A stretch of DNA of 64,000 bases from Betaproteobacteria bacterium MOLA814 (GTDB lineage Bacteria > Pseudomonadota > Gammaproteobacteria > Burkholderiales > Burkholderiaceae_C): the NCBI GenBank assembly GCA_000496475.1, contig AYMW01000003.1:252003-316002 (forward strand). Reading direction: 5' to 3'. The notes under the pieces are model-generated. The model was not told the DNA's origin. It saw only the letters and a list, made by a program, of their open reading frames with translations, and searched no databases. Position numbers and translations under genes: made by a program. Position 1 is the first letter of the stretch. Each line of letters begins with the position of its first letter. Below, in pieces: positions 57,016 through 64,000 of the stretch.

Positions 57016-58746
57016 TTAACCAGGCGATTCCCTTATCGCGTTGGTCGCTTCAGGGGACGCCAATATATGCGGCGTTAAAAAAATCAACATTTCTGACTTG
57101 TCAGAACGTGTTGAGCGGTTGCGAAATAACAGGCCCAATCCTGGAATATCACCGAAGAATGGTACCTTGGTGACAACCTCTCTATCGTAACGCTCGAATA
57201 TACCGCCTATCACAGCGGTTCCGGCATTGTCGACCAACACTTGTGTTTGAACGTGTTTTGTATTGATGGCCACACCTTGGGCAGTGGTTTCGCCTCGGCT
57301 GTCTTTGTTGATGTCAACTTGCAACATGACTTGCCCGTGCGGCGTGATGTGAGGCACCACAGCCAAGCGCAGGGTCGCGCGCCTAAACGCCACCGAAGTC
57401 CCACCGCTGGTGCTGGTAGATTGGTACGGGTACTCGGTACCCTGCTCTATCAATGCTTTGACCTGGTCGGCGGTCACTATGCTGGGCCTAGACACAATCA
57501 CCCCGCGCCCGTCGGCCTCTAAGGCTGATAACTCCAGGTTGATGAAGCGACTGGCATCTGGCGTAAACAACGACACAGCAAAGCTGCCAGCTGAATGACC
57601 ACCCACACCAGCAGACGGCAAGCTCACAAAAGGCTCAATGCCTCCTCCCAGCTGACCCGATACCGCAGCGTAGCTGGGACCCAACACGCCTTGAACTTGG
57701 CTGCCGTTCAGGCTGCCCGCCGTCAAGGCAGGCACCAGGCCACCCCCCAAACGTGCGCCCAGCTCTTGGCTAAAACTGTCGTCGGCCTCCACAATACGCG
57801 CCTCAATCAACACTTGGCGCACTGGCACATCTATGAGGGCAATCAGCTCTGCCACGCGCGCCAAACTAGCAGGCACATCGCTGACGAACACTTGGTTGGT
57901 GCGCGGCTCAGGCATGACGCTGCCACGGGACGACAGCACGCCCGTCAGACCATGGCCAAGCTGTGACGACGCCGTGGGAATCATGCCTGCCTCGTTGTTG
58001 GACTTGCCAGATGCCACGCTGGCACGGGTCTTTGCACCCGTTACATACCCCGCTACATCCACTGCTTTGGCATAGTTCATTTGATAGGCCTTGGTTTGCA
58101 GGGGTGTCAACGCTATATCGGCCTGCCTAGCTAGCAGGCGCTGTTGCTGCTCAGCCAGCACATGTGCTCGGGGCGCAACCCACATCACATCGCCAGACTG
58201 GCTCATGCCCAAGTCGTTGGCGCGCAGCAACGCATGCAACGCTGAACGCCAAGCCACAGCCTTCAACTGGACACTCACATCACCCTTCACGCCATTGGCC
58301 AACACCAAGTTCACACCCGCCACTTGTGCAATAGCCTGTAACACCGTATGGATTGGTGCATTCGTGACATCCAAAGTCAGCAAGGCCTGTTCATGCTCAG
58401 CGCTTTTTGAGGACTTTGAAGCCTGCACCCCCCCACTGTCTTTTGACAATGTTGGCTCATGGCTTGTCGCACCGCCAAAGCCCACCAACTCTGGCAGCCT
58501 GGCGAGGGCTTGTTGGGTTGGATTTGTCAGCAAGTCGGGCCCATCAGGCTCCATCACGTGTGGTGCAGCCTGCCCACCCAGGGCGGTGTAGCTAAAAATT
58601 TGGGTAGACCGCTGCGCCAACTCACGCTGCTGAGCCACATCAATCAGTGTTTCATCTGAGCTGGGGTTAGACGTTTGACAAGCGGCAACACAGGTGGCGA
58701 AGGCAAGCGTCAAGAACCGCATTGTGCTGTGTGTTGAACCCGTCAT
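57016..58746 (-). CDS. pilQ: Type IV pilus-type secretin, short with lipobox (PilQ/MshL-like)
   Basis: A 576-residue secretin. The signal sequence ends in TCVAAC, a lipobox with Cys23. About residues 130-200 form an STN domain (TLDVTNAPIHTVLQAIAQVAG). A NolW-like domain is near TKAYQMNYAKAVDVAGYVTG. The secretin domain closes with VPFFGDIPGLGLLFRNR and EMLIFLTPHIL. It makes the outer-membrane pore for the pilus. Usual PilQ is about 700 residues with AMIN domains; none is visible, so it resembles MshL in size and lipidation. Position before aroK argues for pilQ. Start ATG 58746 overlaps the PilO-PilP stop as ATGA. Confidence 0.85.
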   Translation of the reverse strand: MTGSTHSTMRFLTLAFATCVAACQTSNPSSDETLIDVAQQRELAQRSTQIFSYTALGGQAAPHVMEPDGPDLLTNPTQQALARLPELVGFGGATSHEPTLSKDSGGVQASKSSKSAEHEQALLTLDVTNAPIHTVLQAIAQVAGVNLVLANGVKGDVSVQLKAVAWRSALHALLRANDLGMSQSGDVMWVAPRAHVLAEQQQRLLARQADIALTPLQTKAYQMNYAKAVDVAGYVTGAKTRASVASGKSNNEAGMIPTASSQLGHGLTGVLSSRGSVMPEPRTNQVFVSDVPASLARVAELIALIDVPVRQVLIEARIVEADDSFSQELGARLGGGLVPALTAGSLNGSQVQGVLGPSYAAVSGQLGGGIEPFVSLPSAGVGGHSAGSFAVSLFTPDASRFINLELSALEADGRGVIVSRPSIVTADQVKALIEQGTEYPYQSTSTSGGTSVAFRRATLRLAVVPHITPHGQVMLQVDINKDSRGETTAQGVAINTKHVQTQVLVDNAGTAVIGGIFERYDREVVTKVPFFGDIPGLGLLFRNRSTRSDKSEMLIFLTPHILASPEATNAIRESPG

Positions 58747-59657
58747 GGAGAGCCCCTTTGCTGATCGAGCACCAAAGTTTTTCCCATACTCAAGGTCAGG
58801 CGTTCTGGGCTGATGCGCTGCACACGCTGCCCGTCGGAGCCCAAGCGCTGGCCTACCCTTACCCGCCATGCCTGCCCATTGGCTTGAACCAAGGCCACCG
58901 CTTTGCCGTCTGTCTGCACAACACCAAGCAACTGCATGCGCCCTAAAGGCACAGACAAAGCTTGCAATTTACGAGCAGCGTAAGACCAGCCTAATGCGCG
59001 CTTACCCAAACTCGGCTGCTCTTGATGGACAAATGGCTGCTGTCCTGACTCTGCCAACACCGACGCAGTGGTCTGCACGGTATTGGCAGTCAACGCAGTA
59101 AAAGGCGAGCGTCCAGCGCGGTACGGGCCGCCTAGGGGTGTGTCAGGTTGGTGATTAACGGGGGTGCCACTGATGGTCAGCTCGACCTGTATGTGACCAG
59201 ACGGCAAAGGCCGCATGGACAGCGCAGACCAATACACATGTGCCGACAAATCAACCAAGCTCGCACCCACTGCGGACCAGTCCCCGTGGAATTTCAGTGT
59301 GCCTTGCCTCCACGCATCGAAAAAAATACCCTCGCGGTTTAGGCGCTTCAGCAACTGGTCTTCTCGCAAAGGCTTAGATCTGGCCTGTGACATGTGGGCG
59401 GCGATGGCTTTTGATAGGTCAACGCGCTGACGTTGCGCAAATTGCGCTTGCGCTAATTGCTGGCTACGCAAGGCCGCTCGCTGTGATTGCGCAACCAGCG
59501 CTTGCTGGCGAGGCTCAAACACGGTGTACCAACAAATGGCCCACAGCGTCCCCCACACCACCAAGAGTGCCGCGATTTGCCAACGTCGCCCCCAACGTAT
59601 GGCGTCTCTCCAAGGCAGGGCCAATAGATCCAAGTTGCGCAACTCAGCCCAAGTCAT
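58743..59657 (-). CDS. Fused PilO-PilP type IV pilus alignment protein
   Basis: A 304-residue protein combining two normally separate subunits. One membrane helix (about 27-46), a coiled coil (50-90) and a small alpha/beta domain (95-175) match PilO. A linker with GRSPF follows. Residues 225-297 (GRMQLLGVVQ, WRVRVGQRLGSDGQRVQRI) match the beta-rich PilP domain that contacts PilQ. PilP is normally a separate lipoprotein; here it has no lipobox and is tethered through the PilO helix. ATGA overlaps join it to both neighbours. Confidence 0.75.
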   Translation of the reverse strand: MTWAELRNLDLLALPWRDAIRWGRRWQIAALLVVWGTLWAICWYTVFEPRQQALVAQSQRAALRSQQLAQAQFAQRQRVDLSKAIAAHMSQARSKPLREDQLLKRLNREGIFFDAWRQGTLKFHGDWSAVGASLVDLSAHVYWSALSMRPLPSGHIQVELTISGTPVNHQPDTPLGGPYRAGRSPFTALTANTVQTTASVLAESGQQPFVHQEQPSLGKRALGWSYAARKLQALSVPLGRMQLLGVVQTDGKAVALVQANGQAWRVRVGQRLGSDGQRVQRISPERLTLSMGKTLVLDQQRGSP

Positions 59658-60763
59658 GGCTTGCTTGCGTTGGTTGGACTTGGGAGCGCCACACCACTGT
59701 CAACACGCACACCCCCCCCACTGTGCGCGTTGATGAGATGCGGGCGAAACTCGATGTCAACGTGTACCGCGCCAGAAACATCACGCTCGCTAGACACCAA
59801 GACAATGTCAACTTTGTAAGCCCAGCGAGCGCGCAGCGCCTGCAGCCAAGCCGTTGCATCTGCCACGCTGCGGGCTTGACCACGCACATTGAGCCGCCCA
59901 TCTTGCGCCATCACGCCAATGACTGCGGTGTGCGCCGTCATGTCACGGCTTAAAGCTTGCAACATGTGCAGCCCCCATTGCTGCCACAAGCCTGTTGTAC
60001 GTTGTTGCTGCGCTTGCAGCTGCAATTGGTTCAGCTGCTGGCGCAATTGCGCCACCGTTGCAGTTGATGTAGGCACGGGCGCAGTTGCACGAGTAGTGGA
60101 CAGATCAAGTATGTTGGCGTTCACTTGGGGCTGCGACCCCAACACCCACACGAGCACACATGCTGGGCCGACCAAGCCTGCACACAACAGCAGCCAAGAG
60201 CCTTGCTCGTAGCGCTTGGCCGCGTGCGCACGGAAGGGCAATAGGTTCAGCGGGCTTGGCAACGCTTGCCCAGCCGTTAGCTGGCCAGAAGCTGAAGCCT
60301 TTGGGGTGGCAGCCACCCATTGCCAACACCGACTCTCACGAGGATGGGCGATGCAACATGCGCGCCATAAATCTTGTAGTTTGGCGGTTTCGATGGCGTA
60401 TACCTGCAGCAAATGCATGTCTTTTTCAACCGCCGCATTCTCGTTGAATACCGCGTCCACACTCATGGCCTGCTCTGAGTCGCAGCTCGCCTGAACGAAC
60501 AACAGCACCTCAACGCGCTCTTGCTCTGCATTTAACCAATTGGGCAACACCAGCTCGCTGGTCCATACTGCGTGGGTCGGGACCAGCAAACATACCCTCA
60601 ATGGCATACGCAACCTACGCCGCCACCGACCCCAATGACCCACACCCTTGTTTGTCGTGGCGTGCACATGGAAGCCATCTTGCAGGCACACAGTTGCATC
60701 CCACTCCCCAGGTTTGGTGATGGGGCTTGGCATGCGCAGCGCTGGTAAGGACAACAAGTTCAT
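59654..60763 (-). CDS. Fused truncated PilM-PilN type IV pilus protein
   Basis: A 369-residue protein from ATG 60763 (frame open to 60841). Residues 52-150 (PLRVCLLVPTHAVWTSELVLPNWL and the following acidic helix) resemble part of actin-like PilM. The rest of PilM, including most of its nucleotide-binding fold, is missing. Residues 172-178 (LNLLPFR) are the PilN start motif that binds PilM. A membrane helix (189-209), coiled coil (237-263) and ferredoxin-like PilN domain (271-338, GRLNVRGQA) follow. The layout resembles GspL of type II secretion. The PilM match is weak; PilN is firm. Start is uncertain. Confidence 0.65.
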   Translation of the reverse strand: MNLLSLPALRMPSPITKPGEWDATVCLQDGFHVHATTNKGVGHWGRWRRRLRMPLRVCLLVPTHAVWTSELVLPNWLNAEQERVEVLLFVQASCDSEQAMSVDAVFNENAAVEKDMHLLQVYAIETAKLQDLWRACCIAHPRESRCWQWVAATPKASASGQLTAGQALPSPLNLLPFRAHAAKRYEQGSWLLLCAGLVGPACVLVWVLGSQPQVNANILDLSTTRATAPVPTSTATVAQLRQQLNQLQLQAQQQRTTGLWQQWGLHMLQALSRDMTAHTAVIGVMAQDGRLNVRGQARSVADATAWLQALRARWAYKVDIVLVSSERDVSGAVHVDIEFRPHLINAHSGGGVRVDSGVALPSPTNASKP

Positions 60764-60854
60764 TGGAGACTGGTGCGTAGCTTCGGAGAACCGCGACAGC
60801 GGGTCACCATACAGATATATGAATTCAATATAGTTACACATTCACAAACTGATA

Positions 60855-60870
60855 TAGGTAACTCTACCTA
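60855..60870. repeat. Short inverted repeat in the pil/mrcA divergent region
   Basis: TAGGTA and TACCTA form perfect arms with the 4-base spacer ACTC. It lies about 90 bases upstream of the pilMN start and close to a TATATT box on the minus strand (near 60825-60835). It may be an operator or chance. Confidence 0.25.
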
Positions 60871-60972
60871 CTTGGTGGTGCATTAAGTGGTGGGTTTGTG
60901 ACGGTGCAAGGCTTGAATAAAACGACAACGCAGCCATAGCTGTTGTAATAGGGCTTGTAAGTCAAGGGTTTC

Positions 60973-60978
60973 TATAAT
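60973..60978 (+). promoter_or_regulatory. Perfect -10 box of the mrcA promoter
   Basis: TATAAT occurs 24 bases before the mrcA ATG. No good -35 lies at 16-18 bases; TTGTAA occurs upstream at 12 and 24 bases. The -35 is therefore weak or the promoter is activator-dependent. The divergent gap is 239 bases. Confidence 0.4.
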
Positions 60979-61002
60979 CAGAGCAGTAAACTTTCACAAC
61001 GC

Positions 61003-63441
61003 ATGGCCAATCCAACTGCAAACAACAAGCCCAGCGACCCATCGCGTGGCTCCCATCCAAACCACAAGTCCGACATGACAAGCAAGACAAAGTCCACAGC
61101 CAAGCCAGATGGCAGCCCAGCAGGCATTGTGTTCAAAGGCTTGGCCTGGCTGATTGGCCTGTGCGCAGCTGGCGGCATTGCTGTGGCCATGGGTGTGGCG
61201 TTTGTGTTGGCTGTTGCGTTTCCCAACCTGCCAGATGTCAGCCAGCTGGCGGACTACCGTCCCAAATTGCCACTGCGCGTCTACACATCTGACAATGTGC
61301 TGATGGGCGAATTCGGTGAAGAGCGCCGCGAATTTGTACCAATAGAAGACGTGCCCTTGGTGCTCACGCGCGCCGTTCTTGCTGCTGAAGACGCCAACTT
61401 TTTTAACCACAATGGCGTTGATATGAAAGGTATCGCTAGGGCCGTTTTGGCCAACCTAGGCCGAGCCAAAAGCCAAGGTGCATCTACCATCAGTATGCAA
61501 GTGGCGCGCAACGTGTATTTGTCAGCAGAAAAGACCTACACACGCAAAATTTATGAAGTGCTCATGACCTTCAAGCTGGAATACCAATTGAGCAAAGCTC
61601 AAATATTGCAGATTTACATGAACCAGATTTACCTAGGCCGACGCGCCTACGGGTTTGCTGCCGCTTCACGCACCTATTTTGATAAGCCACTGGACCAACT
61701 CAGCATTGCAGAAGCCGCCATGCTGGCTGGCTTGCCCAAGGCACCGTCTGCTTACAACCCCATTCGCAACCCAAAGCGCGCGCGGCTTCGCCAGCTCTAC
61801 ATCATTGACCGCATGGCGGTCAATGGCTTCATTACTTCCGCCCAAGCGCAAGCAGCCAAGGTTGAAAAATTGCTCATCAACCGTCCGAATAATGACGACA
61901 AACTGCACGCTGAGTACGCTGCAGAAATGACGCGCCTAGCCATTTTTTCGCAGTATGGCGAAGAAACCTACACACGCGGTATCAACGTCTACACCACGAT
62001 CAACTCAAAAGAGCAACAAGCCGCCTACACCGCACTGCGCAATGGTTTGTTGTCGTATGAGTCGCGTCAGGCCTTTCGTGGCCCAGAGCGCAACATAGAC
62101 TTGCCCACAGATCCAGAAGCCCGCGCAGACGCCATAGACGAGGCCTTGGCCGACGTCCCCGATATCGGGGACTTGGTCCCAGCTATTGTTTTAAGCGCGA
62201 CGAACAAACAAGTCGTGGTGCAGCGCCAAGACGGCGAAACCGTCACCATGACAGGTAAAAGTTTGGTGGCGGCCACGTCTGCGCTGCGCAGCAACGCCCA
62301 GCCGAAAACACGCATTCGCGAAGGCTCAGTCATTCGCATCGTGCGCCATACCGACAGTTGGTCCATTACCCAAATACCTGAGGTCGAAGGCGCGCTGGTT
62401 AGTCTCAACCCCGCCAACAACCACATCGTGGCTCTGGCTGGTGGGTTTGATTTTGGCAAAAGCAAATTCAACCATGTCACCCAGGCATGGCGTCAACCAG
62501 GTTCAAGCTTTAAACCCTTCATCTACTCGGCGGCATTAGAAAAAGGCATTACACCCAGCACGGTTGTCAACGATGCCCCGTTGTTTTACACCGCAGAAGA
62601 GACTGGGGGTGAGCCATGGGAGCCTAAAAATTACGACAACCAATTCGATGGCCCCATGTCAATTCGCAGGGGATTGGCCAGATCCAAAAACATGGTCTCT
62701 ATTCGAGTGTTGCAAGTTGTTGGGCCTCAGTCGGCACAAGACTGGGTGACGCGGTTTGGCTTTGACGCTAAAAAACACCCGCCCTATCTGACCATGGCGC
62801 TGGGTGCGGGCTCAGTCACACCATTGCAATTGGCCACTGGCTACAGCGTATTTGCCAACGCCGGACACTTGGTACCACCACAACTCATCACACGTATTAC
62901 AGACCAGCGGGGCCATGTGCTGTTCCAAAGCAAGCCCACTGTGCTGAATGACAGCACGCGAGTCATATCACCTCGCAATGCGTTTGTCATGGGGGACATG
63001 CTGCAAGAAGTAGCCCGCACTGGTACTGCGGCCAAAGCGCAGCGAGAGCTGAAACGTCCAGACCTGTACGGCAAAACCGGCACGACCAACGAGTCACAAG
63101 ATGCTTGGTTTGTTGGCTACCAAGCCTCACGCGTTGCCGCCGTTTGGGTAGGCTATGACATACCGCGTAAATTGGGTAACAGCGAAACGGGCGGTGGCTT
63201 GAGTTTGCCAATTTGGGTGGACTACATGCGGGTAGCGCTGAACAACGTGCCTGAGCAACCTCCCGTCGTCCCAAATGGGGTCTTCTCAAGTGGTGGCGAG
63301 TGGTACTTCAGCGACATGGGGCCCAGCAACAGCATACGCACCTTGGGCATGCTGCCTGACGGCTCTTCGTTCAATCCAGACATTTCAGGCGTGCTCGCAC
63401 CCAGCGAAAAGAGCAACATACTGGATTTGTTCCGCGAGTAA
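61003..63441 (+). CDS. mrcA: Penicillin-binding protein 1A (bifunctional transglycosylase/transpeptidase)
   Basis: An 812-residue class A PBP. The cytosolic tail and a membrane helix (about 43-68) precede the GT51 glycosyltransferase domain (AAEDANFFNHNGVD, GASTISMQVARNVYL, RRAYGFAAASRTYF). The transpeptidase domain has SxxK as SSFK near residue 500, SxN as SKN in GLARSKNMVS and KTG in GKTGTTNESQDAWF. It polymerises and cross-links peptidoglycan. It is divergent from the pil genes, the standard order in beta- and gammaproteobacteria. Length is typical. Confidence 0.95.
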   Translation: MANPTANNKPSDPSRGSHPNHKSDMTSKTKSTAKPDGSPAGIVFKGLAWLIGLCAAGGIAVAMGVAFVLAVAFPNLPDVSQLADYRPKLPLRVYTSDNVLMGEFGEERREFVPIEDVPLVLTRAVLAAEDANFFNHNGVDMKGIARAVLANLGRAKSQGASTISMQVARNVYLSAEKTYTRKIYEVLMTFKLEYQLSKAQILQIYMNQIYLGRRAYGFAAASRTYFDKPLDQLSIAEAAMLAGLPKAPSAYNPIRNPKRARLRQLYIIDRMAVNGFITSAQAQAAKVEKLLINRPNNDDKLHAEYAAEMTRLAIFSQYGEETYTRGINVYTTINSKEQQAAYTALRNGLLSYESRQAFRGPERNIDLPTDPEARADAIDEALADVPDIGDLVPAIVLSATNKQVVVQRQDGETVTMTGKSLVAATSALRSNAQPKTRIREGSVIRIVRHTDSWSITQIPEVEGALVSLNPANNHIVALAGGFDFGKSKFNHVTQAWRQPGSSFKPFIYSAALEKGITPSTVVNDAPLFYTAEETGGEPWEPKNYDNQFDGPMSIRRGLARSKNMVSIRVLQVVGPQSAQDWVTRFGFDAKKHPPYLTMALGAGSVTPLQLATGYSVFANAGHLVPPQLITRITDQRGHVLFQSKPTVLNDSTRVISPRNAFVMGDMLQEVARTGTAAKAQRELKRPDLYGKTGTTNESQDAWFVGYQASRVAAVWVGYDIPRKLGNSETGGGLSLPIWVDYMRVALNNVPEQPPVVPNGVFSSGGEWYFSDMGPSNSIRTLGMLPDGSSFNPDISGVLAPSEKSNILDLFRE

Positions 63442-63469
63442 CACCCAACAGCGCCAGGGTTGTGGGTGT
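63441..63469. terminator. Hairpin between convergent mrcA and cyaY
   Basis: ACACCCAACA and TGTGGGTGT pair with a single bulged A around a 10-base loop. There is no T-run, so termination strength is doubtful. Confidence 0.3.
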
Positions 63470-63485
63470 GTGTTGACTGTTCCGC

Positions 63486-63812
63486 TTAGCCAAACGTCAA
63501 AGGCAAGCCTGATTGCTCGCTGGCGCAAAGGCTTATATCGGCAAAGAACTCGTTGCCAGTTTTTGTGTCACGCCACATGCCATCTTGCAAACGGTAATGG
63601 AACCCACCGGATTTAGCTGCCAACCAAATTTCCTGCAGCGGTTTTTGCAGGTTGACGATCAGCTGGCTGCCGCCAGCAAACTCTACCGTAATCATCCCAC
63701 CAACCCGCTGGTTGTCGATATCGGCGTCCGTTTCGTCATTGATGCGGTCGCAAGACAGCTCTATCGCCGTTAAGGCAAGCTCTGCCGCGTTTAAATACTC
63801 TGAATCTGTCAT
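63486..63812 (-). CDS. cyaY: Frataxin homologue CyaY
   Basis: A 108-residue CyaY. The acidic N-terminal helix (MTDSEYLNAAELALTAIELSCDRI, then DETDADIDNQ) is the iron-binding ridge. The strands GGMITVEFAGGSQLIVNLQKPLQEIWLA and GFHYRLQDGMWRDTKTGNEFF match frataxin. It regulates iron-sulfur cluster assembly by IscS. I use ATG 63812; the frame opens at 63890 but the added residues are unconserved. Next to mrcA as is common in the group. Confidence 0.93.
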   Translation of the reverse strand: MTDSEYLNAAELALTAIELSCDRINDETDADIDNQRVGGMITVEFAGGSQLIVNLQKPLQEIWLAAKSGGFHYRLQDGMWRDTKTGNEFFADISLCASEQSGLPLTFG

Positions 63813-64000
63813 AACGGTGTGCTGGTTGCTTTTAAAAAGTTTGATTATGGCTATTTGGCAAGCCAAGGGCCCAATGCCATGGTGTCTCATTACAATAACC
63901 TAAGCTTTGGTTAAAGTGCGTGACAACTGCCTTAATTTTAAGATGTGTGGCACTGACCTTGCAGGTGCATGGTTTTAAACATACGCCACAGTTTCGCGCT
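63813..64000. other. Right-edge intergenic region
   Basis: No supported gene is visible in the last 188 bases. A + strand -10-like TACAAT lies at 63891-63896 without a good -35, possibly for a gene beyond the window. In related genomes lptM-lysA lies divergent to cyaY, but no LptM-like lipoprotein start is visible here. Confidence 0.3.

Noticed and set aside
1-64000. CRISPR arrays, prophage, integrons or att sites
   Set aside because: No regularly spaced repeats, integrase or phage genes were seen. The tRNA-Thr has no neighbouring integrase or repeated 3' end.

Overview
The window reads as an ordinary chromosomal stretch of a betaproteobacterium, most likely Burkholderiales near Comamonadaceae. 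This rests on remembered gene order, not on a search. The supporting blocks are pilBCD-coaE-zapD-yacG, secA-M23-DUF721, sspAB-petABC, degQ-tatABC-hisEIFAHBCDG-murA-ibaG-mlaBCADEF, and gltBD-dgt-aroBK-pilQ(P/O)(N/M)-mrcA-cyaY. I see no phage, plasmid, CRISPR array or rRNA. The only mobile-type gene is one REP-associated (RAYT) transposase.

Layout. 1-4300: the start of a thiolase, a DUF1841 protein, a cytochrome c4, and a + strand operon of MoxR-type AAA+ ATPase, GNAT acetyltransferase and VWA protein. 4400-9850: tamA-tamB (outer-membrane assembly), both apparently starting with TTG. 9900-15035: pilB-pilC-pilD, coaE, zapD, yacG. 15032-21578 (-): mutT, DUF815 ATPase, argJ, secA and an M23 peptidase, with a DciA-like gene divergent. 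21933-28636: tRNA-Thr(TGT), sspB, sspA, the cytochrome bc1 operon, mscL (+), pdxA and a Nif3-family gene. 28700-29822: a membrane-anchored DegS/DegQ-like protease (+). 29854-53198: a 23 kb run of minus-strand genes covering tatCBA, HIT, DUF4870, the whole histidine pathway except hisZ, murA, ibaG, an ABC-2 exporter, the mla lipid-transport operon and gltDB. 53231-63812: RAYT transposase, dgt, aroB, aroK, the pil assembly genes, and on the + strand mrcA, then cyaY (-).

How the genes work together. Several blocks serve the envelope: TamAB, Mla, MurA, PBP1A, M23, SecA, TatABC and DegS-like. The Rieske protein has a twin-arginine leader and would be a Tat client. GltBD supplies glutamate, a nitrogen donor for the his pathway nearby.

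The most unusual part is the type IV pilus machinery, split between two loci. pilC carries an in-frame TAA at codon 31. PilB lacks the usual N-terminal domain. At the aroKB locus, five pilMNOPQ genes are compressed into three: a shortened PilM fused to PilN, PilO fused to PilP, and a short secretin with a lipobox. This recalls the domain logic of type II secretion (GspL, GspM/GspC, GspD) and may be either a streamlined working machine or one in decay. Other points of interest are a perfect palindrome beside the RAYT gene abutting the putative gltB promoter, and a GNAT gene inserted in the MoxR-VWA operon.
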